A stretch of 64,000 nt of DNA from Pegoplata infirma (taxonomy: Eukaryota > Arthropoda > Insecta > Diptera > Anthomyiidae). A program made the translations under genes and the position numbers. Within the stretch, counting starts at the first letter, position 1, and every line of letters begins with the position of its first letter. The stretch is from the NCBI GenBank assembly GCA_963921195.1, contig OY992540.1, positions 36,820,971 through 36,884,970 on the forward strand, given 5' to 3'. A model generated the notes under the pieces. That model was not told where the DNA came from. It saw only the letters and a list, made by a program, of their open reading frames with translations, and did no database searches. Positions 10,396 to 20,152 of the stretch are shown piece after piece.

Positions 10396-11291
10396 TACAC
10401 TCAAAAAAAAAAGTTTGTAAAATTACAAGTAAAAGGTCTTGTAATTCTATTTTACTAATATTTTTGTCTTTTTACAAAAATTGTTGTATATTTAATAAAA
10501 CGAAAACTACAGTTTGCTTTGTAATTTTACTATTATATGTTGGTAAATATATTTTACAAATTTTTTAGGTAAATTTACAAAAAAGTGAATTATTTTACAA
10601 ATTAAAAAAGTATTACAAGGTGTTTAATTTTTTTAACACAAGAAAACTGTTATTGTACAACAAAATTTAACTTGATGTTATTTAGTCTTTCTACCAAAAA
10701 AATCGTTTACAAGGTTTTCAGTTTGAAATGTATGTATTGAAAAATACAAAATTCCAATGTAATTTTACAAAACTTATTTTATTACTAGAACTAATGTTGT
10801 TTTACAAAAAAAATATTCAACAATAGGACACGCAAAAATTTTCTAAGTTCAGATTTTTTTTGTGTTTGAAGTAATAATTTTAGTTAAAAATAATTTTTTA
10901 TAAATAAAAAATTTCATGAAAAAATATTTTGGAATTTTTTTAAGTTCCGGACACAAAAATTTTTCAACTAATTGTAAGCTTTAGCAAAAAAAAATGAATT
11001 TTTACACCATTTTTTTGGTAATTTGCGTTAAGTAAAATACCACAATTTCTATGTGTTGGTAATTTTACCATATTTTTTTGAATTTTTTTTAATTTGGCAA
11101 CTAAAATGTCAATAAAAAGCTGCCAATTATAAAAAATTAACTTTTTCTTATTTTAACAGGTACTTAAACATCCAATCTACAATATCCAACAAAAAATTTT
11201 CCGATTTTTTTAAAATACTTGTGAAAATAATTAAAAATTAAAAAAAAAAAAATTGTTATTTTTTGACTAATTTTTCCTGAAAATATAAGAA

Positions 11292-11345
11292 ATTTCTTGT
11301 GTAGCCTCCTTCGCAATTCTCATATGTTCTACTTAAGAAAAACAA
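11292..11345 (+). promoter_or_regulatory. Conserved block upstream of the H1 remnant
   Basis: The block 'AAGAAATTTCTTGTGTAGCC' plus 'GCAATTCTCATATGTTCTAC' and 'TTAAG' also occurs, inverted, at about 62875-62940 and about 44350-44400. In two copies it sits roughly 80-100 bp before the H1-like coding start. It is therefore likely to be captured H1 5' flank or promoter. That role is inferred from position only. Confidence 0.45.
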
Positions 11346-11418
11346 AATGTCGAAAAAAATAAAAAAGTGCAGTGTTATACATTAAAAAGTTTGTTAAATG
11401 TCTTCAAGTGAAAAAAAA

Positions 11419-11483
11419 ATCATTTCAGGTTGTTGAAGTGCTACTCCAGCTGCCGAAGAAGGAAAAATAAGATGCACCAATGG
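11419..11483 (+). pseudogene. Histone H1 N-terminal remnant
   Basis: After the 5' sequence CAAGTGAAAAAAAAA comes a decayed start and then codons that read SATPAAE, followed by Glu/Lys codons broken by a stop and indels. Aligned by eye with the minus-strand copy at 62793-62636, it follows the same order (DVV-x-S-x-x-T-x-AAEKK). That copy continues into a recognisable H1 globular-domain start. The reading frame here is destroyed. Taken alone it would not be identifiable; the call rests on its similarity to the other copy. Confidence 0.55.
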
Positions 11484-12279
11484 AAAAAAACCTTTAAATT
11501 TAAAAACAAATATGTAAATAAACCAAATTTTTTGTAAATTTACAAAACAAATATGAAAATTTAAAAAACAAAATTGTATACTTACGAAAAAATTTGTAGT
11601 TTTACAAAAATTAATTAGAAAATACAAAAACAATATTGTGAATTTACAAATTTTCTGGTTAAACTACTGTTTTTACGGCAAAAAAATAAGAAAAAATGGT
11701 ATATAAACAATAAAAATAGTAAATTTACCACTTTTTATTGTAAATATACAAGTCTTTTGCCATAAAAAACAGTATTTTAACCAAACAATTTGTAAATTTT
11801 ACAAATTTGGTTTTTGATTTTCTACTTTATTTTGTAAATTTACAACTTTTTTTTGTAAGTTTACAATTTTTTTGTAAATTTAATTTTTTTTTGCAAATTT
11901 ACAATTTTTATTGCAAATATACGTGTTTTTCAATATTATTTTCCGAAAAAACAGTAGTTACACCAAATAATTTGTTAATCTACAATTTATTTTTTTCATT
12001 TTATATTTTTTCTTTGTAAAAAAACAACCTTTTTCTGTAAGTATACAATTTTGTTTTGTAAATTTACCAAATTTTTTGTAAATTTACAAAAAAAAAATTT
12101 CACCTCGAAGTTAACATTTTACAAAAAAAAATTGTAAATTTACATTTTATTTTGTTAAATCAATTTTCAAATTATCCCCGTAACATTACGGGGATTCTTG
12201 CTAGTACATATTTTACAAAACCTGCCCCGTAAAATCACGGGGATTTTATGTCATTTTACAAACTTTTTTTTTAAGTGTA

Positions 12280-12385
12280 GAAAGAAATAACAAAAATTTC
12301 GATCAAAACAATGATTGATTCATTAAAATTTTTTTGATCTATAGATTTAATTGACAACTTTTAGTCAATAATTTTTGTGTGAATG
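12280..12385 (+). mobile_element. Truncated end of a CACAGAAA-family MITE
   Basis: It carries the last 100 bp or so of the family: 'GAAAGAAATAACAAAAATTT', 'AATGATTGATTCATTAAAA', 'GATTTAATTGACAAC' and 'CAATAATTTTTGTGTG'. It begins directly after the right TSD of the 10398-12277 element, whose insertion may have cut it. Confidence 0.6.
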
Positions 12386-12838
12386 ACCAAATATTTTTAA
12401 TACAAATAAATTTCGAGCAGAAAAAAACTTTTTAATTGATAGTAATTTTTCTAACGAAAAATATTTATAAAAATTTTATTTGAACTAAAGAGCTTTTATT
12501 ACACTCAAAATATTTTGTAGGCAAAAACAAATGCAAAACATATTTAAAACAATTGACAAAACATTTGAAAACCATCCCAGTAATTATTCATTTGTTTTAA
12601 CAAACATCAACATTTATTTTTTACTGTTAACAAAACTGTCTAAAATAAATAGCATTGAACATTAAAAAATAACGTCACTTTCATTTTTTTTACCAACAAA
12701 TTCGAAAAAAAAAATAACCTACGAAAACATTAAAAATTAATGATTGTTGTGTTATTTTAATCAACAAATTAAAAAAAAAAGTTATTTTTAAAATTTTTCT
12801 ATTAAATTTTATTTAAAAAAATTTTTAATAAAATTTTT

Positions 12839-12904
12839 GGGGAATCGATCCCGAAATCATTCTACATTCTGGCCAGACACTCTACCCATTGTGCCAAAGT
12901 CACT
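12839..12904 (-). other. tRNA-like module with A and B boxes, copy 1
   Basis: On the minus strand, TGGCACAATGGGTAGAG matches the D-arm/A-box of a tRNA. About 30 bases later, GGGATCGATTCCCC matches the T-arm/B-box. No convincing acceptor stem can be drawn, so this is not a functional tRNA gene. It resembles the internal pol III promoter of tRNA-derived SINEs. Confidence 0.6.
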
Positions 12905-12986
12905 TGATACAAACATGTTTTTATATTTCTATAAATAATTTTTTGATTTTTTCTACCAAAAATAACCAACACAAGTAGGTAAAAAT

Positions 12987-13127
12987 TAGGTCTATTCGAT
13001 TACCTTACTACAATCTACTATTTTTTACTAATTTTACTACAGCTGGAAATTTTCAATACAAAAAGTAAACCAGACTTTCCAGTTGTAGTAAAAAATAGTA
13101 AGAAATTTGGGTAATCGAATAGACCTG
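12987..13127. mobile_element. 141-bp nested hairpin MITE
   Basis: TAGGTCTATTCGATTACC at the left is inverted at the right as GGTAATCGAATAGACCTG. The inner parts (TTTACTACAGCTGGAAA and TTTCCAGTTGTAGTAAA) also pair. The sister elements at 28355 and 30388 run straight through this point (GTAGGTAAAAACTAATGAT), which provides a paralogous empty site. Confidence 0.75.
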
Positions 13128-13420
13128 CTAATGATTTCTCTTTAAAAAATGACAGCAATTAAAAAAAAAAATAATGTACACAAATCATTAAAAATTAAAG
13201 AAAAATCACTTAGTTTTACTTACAGAACAAAAATAAATGACTTTAAAAATTGAATGTTAATGAAAGTCTTTATTTTTTATGTTGTTATTTTTGAAACAAA
13301 GAACAGAAATAGTCATTTAAAAAAACTGAACATTGAACAAATGTTTTTTCTTTTAAAATCGACTAAACGTAAAACTTTTTAAATAAACTACAAACAGTGA
13401 ATGACATAATTTTTTGAGTG

Positions 13421-13789
13421 TAGTAATTTTTTAAAAAATAAATTTGTTTTTTACAAAAAATTGTTTTTCGAGTAAAATTTTTTTTCTAATGTAAACACTG
13501 TTTTTGAGTTACAAAAAATAATTTGTAAAAAAATTTTGCTTACCAATGTCTTTGTAAAAACCCGACGTTTTTTTGGGGTTTTCAACCAAAATGCGCAATT
13601 TTGCTCAAAACTTCAAAACCACTGAAGCGATTTAGCTAAAATGAATTCCAAGGTGACCAGAAAAATTACAAATACATAAGCCAAGTCTCAGTAGCTAGAG
13701 AGTTGTTTTTTTGAAAGTTTGCGTGAATTCTACATACAAATAGACACGTTCGTCTGTCTGACATCGCTACATCCTAAAAAAATCTTATA
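13421..13789. repeat. Dispersed repeat fragment
   Basis: The stretch around 13595-13760 carries 'AAACCACTGAAGCGATTTAG' and 'AGACACGTTCGTCTGTCTGAC'. It is a diverged copy of the family also seen at 53440-53910 and 56560-56770. The rest is T/A-rich. Confidence 0.45.
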
Positions 13790-14294
13790 AAATTAACAAA
13801 AAAGCCTCGTAAAATAATATGTTGCTTCCTCCTATTTTACAAGAGTTCCTAGTAAAAATTACAATTTTATTGGTAAAAAGCTTATAAAATTACAAACATT
13901 TTACCAGCATTTTACCAATAAAATTGAAAATTTACAACTTCTTTGACGCGATTAAAATTACAAGGACTTCTCGTGACTTTACTAGATTTTCTGCTACCTC
14001 CTATTTCACGAGAATTTCTAGTAAGAATTATTAAGTATTTTTTGTAATTTAACAAGTTTTTTACCAATAAAATTGTAAATTTACTTACAAAAAATTTTTG
14101 TGACTTTACTAAATTTTTTTTGTAAAATTACCATGGAAATTTGGACATTTACGAAAAAAAAAATGTAAAATTACAGGAAAAAATTAAAATTTCGATCGAA
14201 AGTTGTTTAAAAAAAAAGGGAAAACTGTCAAATATTGGTAAAATGCGATTACGGGACTTTTTCTAGTAATTTGACAAGTTTTTTTTTTGAGTAG
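13790..14294. mobile_element. TTTGTAAAATTAC-family MITE, left end eroded
   Basis: Family words 'CTACCTCCTATTTCACGAG', 'AAGCTTATAAAATTACAA' and 'TTGGTAAAATGCGATTACGG' appear in the same order as in the 14821-15353 copy but in reverse orientation. The right end, TTTTTTTTTTTGAG followed by TA, has lost its final TG. A minus-strand ORF through it is low-complexity. Confidence 0.6.
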
Positions 14295-14410
14295 GATCAT
14301 AAATATAAAGGTGGACCTTATTTTTCTTTTTTCGATTTTAAAAAATCGGAGCCCAGTTTTATGTGATATTAGGGTTAAAAATTTTGATAAAAATATGTGC
14401 TCCATGGGTA

Positions 14411-14769
14411 CACACAAAAAAAAGGGGAAAAGGAAAAGTCTCGTAATCCCCTTTTACCAATATTTGACAGTTTTTCTTGTTTTTTACAAACAAATTTGGA
14501 TCGAAATTCATATTTTTTTTTTTGTAATTTTACAAATTTCCAAGATAATTTTAGAAAAAAAATCTAGTAAATTCACGAGAATTACTTGTAATTTTAATTG
14601 CGCCAAAAAACTGTAAATTTACAATTTTATTGGTAAAAAGCTTGTAAAATTACAAAATTATTGGTGAAAAGCTTGTAAAATCACTAGGAATTTTTGTCAA
14701 ATAGGAGGTATCACAAAAAAAAGTTACAAGTTTTTCTTGTAATTTTACAGGTTTTTTTTTTTTTGAGTG
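14411..14769. mobile_element. TTTGTAAAATTAC-family MITE, TA TSD
   Basis: It begins CACACAAAAAAAAGGGG and ends TTTTTTGAGTG, with TA on both sides (14409-14410, 14770-14771). It carries 'GTCTCGTAATCCCCTTTTAC', 'TTGGTAAAAAGCTTGTAAAA' and 'CAAATAGGAGGTA'. Length 359 bp. No coding potential. Confidence 0.75.
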
Positions 14770-14820
14770 TAAGAACGCGATTGTGCAAAACGAAAAAAAA
14801 CAATAATATGTCTTGCGATA

Positions 14821-15353
14821 CAAAAAAACCTTGTCAAATTACTAGAAAAAGTCTCGTAATCCCGTTTTACTAATATTTTACTATTTTTCTTGTTTTTTAA
14901 CAAAACATTTTCGATCGAAATTTACATTTTTTTTGTAACTCTACAATTTTTTTTTTGTAATTTTAAAAATTTTAAACTTTTTTTTACAAAAAAAATCTTG
15001 TAAATTCACGAGAATTCCTTGTTAGTTTTATTGCGCCAAAAATGTTGTAAATTTACAATTTTATTGGTAAAAAGCTTGTAAAATTACAAAAAAGGTCATA
15101 TTTTTTACTAGGAATTCTCGTAAAATAGGAGGTAGCAAAAAATCTAGTAAAGTCTTGAGACCTCCTTGTAAGTTTTATTGCTTCAAAAAATTGAAAATTT
15201 ACAATTTTATTGGTAAAAAGCTTTTAAAATTACAAAATTATTGGTAAAAAGCTTGTAAAATTACAAAAAATTCTTGTCAAATAGGAGGTAGCAAAAAATA
15301 AAAGTTATAAACAAGTTTTTTTTTGTCATTTTACAAGATTTTTGTTTTGAGTG
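14821..15353. mobile_element. TTTGTAAAATTAC-family MITE, longest local copy
   Basis: This 533-bp copy begins CAAAAAAACCTTGTC and ends TTTTGTTTTGAGTG, with TA outside both ends (14819-14820, 15354-15355). It has two 'AATAGGAGGTAGCAAAAAAT' blocks and several 'ATTGGTAAAAAGCTT' blocks, so it looks like an internally duplicated version of the shorter copies. Together with 13790 and 14411 it forms a run of three related insertions in 1.6 kb. Confidence 0.75.
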
Positions 15354-15355
15354 TA

Positions 15356-15485
15356 TGGGAGCCCCGTAAGGAATTGGAGATATAGTGTTTGTTTGTTTGG
15401 AAAAAATGTTTAGAGGTAAAAATTAGTGGGGGTCGGTCCTAAAATATCGACTCCTCTAGGACGCACCATTGGATCATTAGACCTA
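15356..15485 (-). repeat. Single unit of the 50.4-kb internal repeat
   Basis: Reverse complemented, this reads 'CCAATGGTGCGTCC', 'GACCGACCCCCAC', a run of T/A, then 'TCTCCAATTCCTTACGGGGC'. These match the roughly 150-bp unit that is repeated three times at 50411-50880. The MITE at 14821-15353 abuts its end. Confidence 0.6.
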
Positions 15486-15559
15486 ATTTAAAGATTGAAA
15501 ACTGCAATAATTTTTTTCTTCAAAAAATCGAACGAATAGTAATAATAGCAATCCAAGTT

Positions 15560-16088
15560 CACAGAAAAAATTTTAAACGAATTTCAATCAACAAAACTGC
15601 GAATTCAATCAATTTCTTAATTGAAATTCCTCCAATTAAAAAAATGTTATACCAATCAAATTGTAGGTGATTGATTGAAAATTTTTCCAATCAAACATTT
15701 TTTCGATTTTGATAAAAAATTTGATAAATTTTTTATTTATAGTCAATCAAAATAATGATTGATTTAAAAAACGAATTGTAAGCTTATGACAAAATTATCA
15801 AAAATTTCATCATTTTTGCTATCCAATATGTTACCAACAATAAAAAAAAGTAAATCTGGATTATTTTGTATATTTTAAATTAATCTATTCAAATAAATTA
15901 AAGCGAAAAAAATCTGGTACGTTGAAAATTCGTAATTCGACAGTTAAAGAAAATAACAAAAATTTTAATCAAAACATTGGATGACTCATTTAAATTTTGT
16001 TGATCAATAGATTTAATTGAATGACTCATTTAAATTCTGTTGATCAATAGATTTAATTGAAAATTTTTAGCCAATAATTTTTTGTATG
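15560..16088 (+). mobile_element. CACAGAAA-family MITE, TT TSD
   Basis: It begins CACAGAAAAAATTTTAAACG and ends CCAATAATTTTTTGTATG, flanked by TT on both sides (15558-15559, 16089-16090). It is co-linear with the 22302-22791 copy. A block of about 44 bp (GACTCATTTAAATTTTGTTG..ATTTAATTGA) is duplicated near its right end (15985-16060). No ORF. Confidence 0.75.
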
Positions 16089-16129
16089 TTCTTACTAGGC
16101 AGAACATTTTTAGAATCGATAGAGTTTTT

Positions 16130-16640
16130 TACAAAATAAATCAAAAATCAAAAAAATTTTACACCAAAAATTTGATTTCATCAAAAAATTTTCGTTAAAT
16201 CAACTAAAAATTTTAGTTAAATTAACTAAAAATTTTTGTTAAATAAACTAAAAATTTTAGTTAAGAATTTTGGAATAGTTGTTAGTTAAAGTGAGTTTTT
16301 ATAATTTTTTATGAATTTTTTCAAAATATTTCGAAAATTTCTTGAATTTTCTTGCACTTTTCTGTTGCTTTTCAGACTTATTTTAAGTATTCAGGGTTGT
16401 TTTAATTTTTTCTGAATATATTTCTATGTCTTTCTTTAAATTTGTAGATTTCTATAAAAATTTCCATATGTTTTCCAAATTTCCTATATTTTTTCTGAAT
16501 TTTATTTCTAAATTTTCCTAAAAATCAATTTTTTTTATGAAAAATAATAAATACTAGTTATTTTTTAGAACTTTTAATGGGCAATGAAAAAAAGTTTATT
16601 CTACTTCGAGGCCATTTTCATATTCCCCATTAAGAATTAA
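16130..16640. other. AT-rich stretch with short complementary repeats
   Basis: Between 16196 and 16275 the words AACTAAAAATTTTAGTTAAA and variants repeat three or four times and could fold. The remainder is T-rich non-coding DNA with a TTCGAGGCCATTTTC segment (16594-16620) reminiscent of the TCGAGGCCA block near 31.6 kb. Confidence 0.5.
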
Positions 16641-16648
16641 CATAACAA

Positions 16649-17147
16649 CACTGTTGCCAACTATTTTTAACCAAAAACCTCAAAATTTCATTAAAAAAGC
16701 GCTAGAAACCGCCAAAAATAAATTTAGCGGGGAAAATTTAAAATTCTCCCGCTAAATTACGAAAAAAAGCGCTAAAAACCGAAAAACTTGGCATTTTTGA
16801 TTGACAAAAAAGGAAAATTTAAAAAAAAACCTCAAAATTATTTTTTCTACGAAAATTGACTTTTCACTAAAAACGCGCAAGAAACCGCCGAAAAAAATTT
16901 AGCGGGAAAATATAAAATTCTCCCGCTAAGTTACAAAAAAGCGCTAAAACTCGACAAACTTGGCGTTTTCGATTGAAAAAAAAAAAAAAAAATTGGAAAA
17001 AACCTCTAAATTTTTCTCACTAAATCCAAACAAAAAGCGCTAGATTTTCCCGCTAAAACACAGTTCCCGCTAAAACCAATTTTCCCCCGCTAAATCCAAA
17101 CAAAAAGCGCTAGATTTAGCGGGAAAACCTCCAACTTGGCAACAGTG
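16649..17147. mobile_element. hAT-like MITE, 499 bp, TSD CATAACAA
   Basis: TIR CACTGTTGCCAA at the left is inverted at the right as TTGGCAACAGTG. The 8-bp duplication CATAACAA is exact (16641-16648, 17148-17155). The interior repeats GCGCTAGAAACCGCC and TTTAGCGGGAAAA words in both orientations. No coding capacity. Confidence 0.9.
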
Positions 17148-18733
17148 CATAACAAGTACTCATGGTCAGTGTTGCCAGATAAGGGGATTTGTCCCCAAAA
17201 TGGGGATTTAGAGTTTGGTTTGGGGACAAGATTTCCAGAGGAGGGATTTGGGGATTTCGCTAATTTTTGGGGATTTTTTCTAAAATTTGGGGATTTTTTG
17301 TATTTCAAAAATTAAAAATTTAATTTTTAAAATTGTTAAGACTATTACTAATTAATGTGATTGACATTGGTACAGAATGCAGTCAAAAATTACAACTGCA
17401 TTCATTTGTTAACGTCAATGTAGTAAAATTGTAATAACAATGCTTCAATTATTTTTTGACGTTTTTTGAAAAACAAAAATATTGTTTTTTAATGCACTAA
17501 GATTGCAGTCTTTAGAAGATGGTAGACAACTGTCCTTAATCCCATCATTCGGATTGGGCAAGATAAAATTATTTAGGTCGGGAGTAATTTAAGTAAATAA
17601 TAAATGTTTTACGAGGGTCGAACAAAGTTAATTTTTTTCAAACTCAGAATAATTTAAATTCAGTTGTCAAATAATTTTTTTAACGACATACAAAAATACT
17701 AAAATAAAACAAATATTCTGTTTATTTATTTTAGAACATCTACTTAAGTGCAAAGTAATGGGATATCAAAATAAAAAAATATTTCTTTGTTTACAAAAAA
17801 TTGGTGGTCAAAAGTATTGGAGGCCAAAAAAAAGGGTACTGGTGTCTCCAACTGTATTGATTGACTTTTAGTATTTTTGTGGGTCGTTTAAAAAATTATT
17901 TGACAACCGAATGGAAACTTTTGAAGTATTACCTCCTAAACACGAATCTGTCATCCGAAAATTTGTATCAAATAGCCTTCTCGAGATATATGCATTTTAA
18001 TATTTTGTGGACCAAGCCTTCAAAACCAACAATTATTTTAATATTGGAAAAGTGTATGTTAAAGGAATATATTTTTTTTATTCAAATTTCTTATAAAAAA
18101 TCCTAACATATCCAAGAAATCCGGGCTCGATACGATCAGGGATACCATCAGGTAATGTCAAGGAAGTTGATAAAGTGGACACTCCAGTAAAGAGAACCTG
18201 AGGATAAAATTTTAAATCCATTGATTATATCCAAAAATATTTGTAAAAAAAAAATGTCAAAATTATGAAACAAATATGAATATTTTTAAAGATATGTTTT
18301 TTTGTACCAATTTTAATATTTTTTGGTAATATTGAGAGAAAAAATGTAAAAGACATTTTCTTAAGTATTCCTGCCTCCTGAATACGAACTAGTCATCAGA
18401 AAAATTAAATTTCTTAAGATTGGAAAAGTGCGTGTTAAAGTTATATTTTTACCCCCCAATAAAATTACCTATTTTTTTTTCAAGAAATCCAGTCTCGATA
18501 CCATTAGGACATGTAAGGAAGTTCAAAATGTCCTTTTTTAGTTTTATCCTTAACTATTCGAATTGTGAAAAAATCCTGTAGATACTTAAAAAAAGAGAAC
18601 GTAGGGTTAAAATCCAAATTTCGTTGAGTATATAAAGAAATATTTGCAAAAGCAATCTGATTTGAACGGTATTTTTTTTTTTAAATTCGAATGAAAAAAC
18701 CAAAAAAAAAAAATTTTAACTTTCTTATACTAT

Positions 18734-19167
18734 GTTCAGATTGACCTCGAAACCCCGTTGAAAGCTCGTATTTTCAATTTTAAAACTCACCTGTCCACAC
18801 ACAACAATTTTGACATTTATGTTGGTTTCGGAAACTATCACACACAAAAATATTCTTGTTAACTGGTTTAATTACGCGCAAATTATTTTTTTGAACGTTT
18901 AAATTTTATTTTATTTAAAATAAATAAATATTTTTAGGAAATTGTGTAAATAAATTGATTTATTTATATTTTTGTTTTTGTTATTTTCCCATTTTCTCTA
19001 TTTCTCATTGTCGCACAGTGGTAAAAATATGAAATTTATGAGGTTTCGATCGTACTTTCGTTGAAACCTCACTACAAAAAGGTTTAAATTTGTGAGGGAA
19101 AATACGTATTTTCAAATGAGGTTTGGCTCGAAACCTCGTTTAACGGGGTTTCGAGGCCAATCTGAAC
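18734..19167. mobile_element. Nested TIR element, GTTCAGATTG ends
   Basis: GTTCAGATTGACCTCGAAAC..CCCGTT at the left is inverted at 19142-19167, with one mismatch in 26. The 434-bp interior has no meaningful ORF. No convincing target duplication could be assigned. Confidence 0.75.
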
Positions 19168-19361
19168 GTACTATTACAATGTTCTGATGGTATTCCTGTT
19201 CTTATCGAGGCCGGATTTTTTTTTCAAAAGTTATGTAATTTTGTTGTGAAGAGGAATAAAAAGACAACATAAAAAATTTTTTAATATCAACATAATTCTT
19301 GGATTTGGGGGCTTGATTCGCAAAAAATTCAAATTCCCATGTCTCGAAAAGGCGATTTAAT

Positions 19362-19908
19362 TAGAGTTGTGTCGTTCACGAACGAACTAGTTCAATTGAA
19401 CTATTCACTTAACTGAGCGGTTTATCTAGTTCGTTCATTTCAGCTCTTTTAGGTATTTTCGTTCATTCAGCTCAATTGGTCATTACTTCATTTTGATCTT
19501 TCAGTTCGGTCGTTCAATTTTTTTTTTTTGTTAATTTTGTCATTAGGCGTTAGTTTTTTCTCCTCTTTTGGCACGATTTCTTATCATTTATGTTTTTTTT
19601 TTTTAATTTGTATATTTATTTTTGTTTTCTTTTTTTAATGTTTTTATTCAACATTTTTGTATTTTTTTCACGAAAAGCAAAACAACAGACATGATCGAAA
19701 TGATTCGATCACGAACTGTTGAACGAAAACCAAAATTGACCGATTTGAACTAGATGAACGACCAACAGACATGATCAAAATGATTCGTTCACAAACTGTT
19801 GAACGAAAAAGCCAAAAGAGCGATTGAACTAGATGAACGAACTAGGTCTTTTATCAGAAATGAACGAGAATGAGCGCTCACTCAATTGAACGATTAAGCA
19901 CAAGTCTA
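19362..19908. mobile_element. Nested hAT-like MITE, 547 bp, TSD GATTTAAT
   Basis: The left end TAGAGTTGTGTCGTTCACG and right end ...CACAAGTCTA are partial inverted copies (TAGA(G/C)TTGTG). GATTTAAT is duplicated exactly (19354-19361, 19909-19916). The interior is full of TTCGTTCA / TGAACGAA words in both directions, including two direct copies of 'ACGACCAACAGACATGATC'-type blocks near 19690 and 19755. Confidence 0.85.
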
Positions 19909-20152
19909 GATTTAATACAAGATTTTTATTTAAAATTTAATATTTAAATATCATAAAAAGGTGTAATATTAAAATTAATATAAAAATATTGTTTAATAAT
20001 CACCATTTTTTTTGAATTAAAATAGAGTTTATATTTGAATATTCATTACATTTTTTTTGGGGATTTTATATAATTTGTAGGGTATTTTTGGGGATTTCAT
20101 TTTTCAAATTGGGGACAAGAGCCAAATATTTTCTGGCAACACTGCTCATGGT

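Larger units (their letters stand above)
10398..12277 (+). mobile_element. 1.9-kb TIR element carrying a histone H1 5' remnant
   Basis: The left end CACTCAAAAAAAAAAGTTTG and inverted right end CACTTAAAAAAAAAGTTTG form the TIR, with TA on both sides (10396-10397, 12278-12279). Most of its length is made of TTTGTAAATTTACAA-type words, which make it foldable. Between about 11290 and 11483 is a different, more complex segment shared with the elements at 44034-44637 and 62276-63494, and it ends in the remnant of a histone H1 coding start. No transposase is encoded. Confidence 0.75.
12502..13420. mobile_element. MITE with internal tRNA-like module, copy 1
   Basis: The left end is CACTCAAAATATTTTGTAGG and the right end is ...ATAATTTTTTGAGTG, with TA on both sides (12500-12501, 13421-13422). 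Copies 2 and 3 (28355, 30388) share the whole layout: an outer part with ATTATTCATTTGTTTTAAC, a tRNA-like module near the middle, then CTTACAGAACAAAAATAAATG and CTGAACATTGAACAAATG. This copy is more diverged than the other two. It also holds a 141-bp insertion (12987-13127) that they lack. No ORF. Confidence 0.85.
17167..20144. mobile_element. hAT-like element, 2,978 bp, TSD CTCATGGT
   Basis: TIR CAGTGTTGCCAGA is perfectly inverted at the right end as TCTGGCAACACTG. CTCATGGT lies outside both ends (17159-17166, 20145-20152). Both termini carry GGGGATTT/GGGGACAAG words. The length suggests a formerly larger, perhaps autonomous element, but the longest ORF (17861-18106) shows no transposase feature and none was recognised elsewhere. 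Two further TIR elements are nested inside it at 18734-19167 and 19362-19908. Confidence 0.9.

Noticed and set aside
12839..12904. Functional tRNA gene
   Set aside because: A and B boxes are present but there is no acceptor stem, and copies lie inside transposons.
17861..18106. Remnant transposase in the 3-kb hAT-like element
   Set aside because: The 81-residue product shows no BED finger, DDE residues or hAT dimerisation motif.
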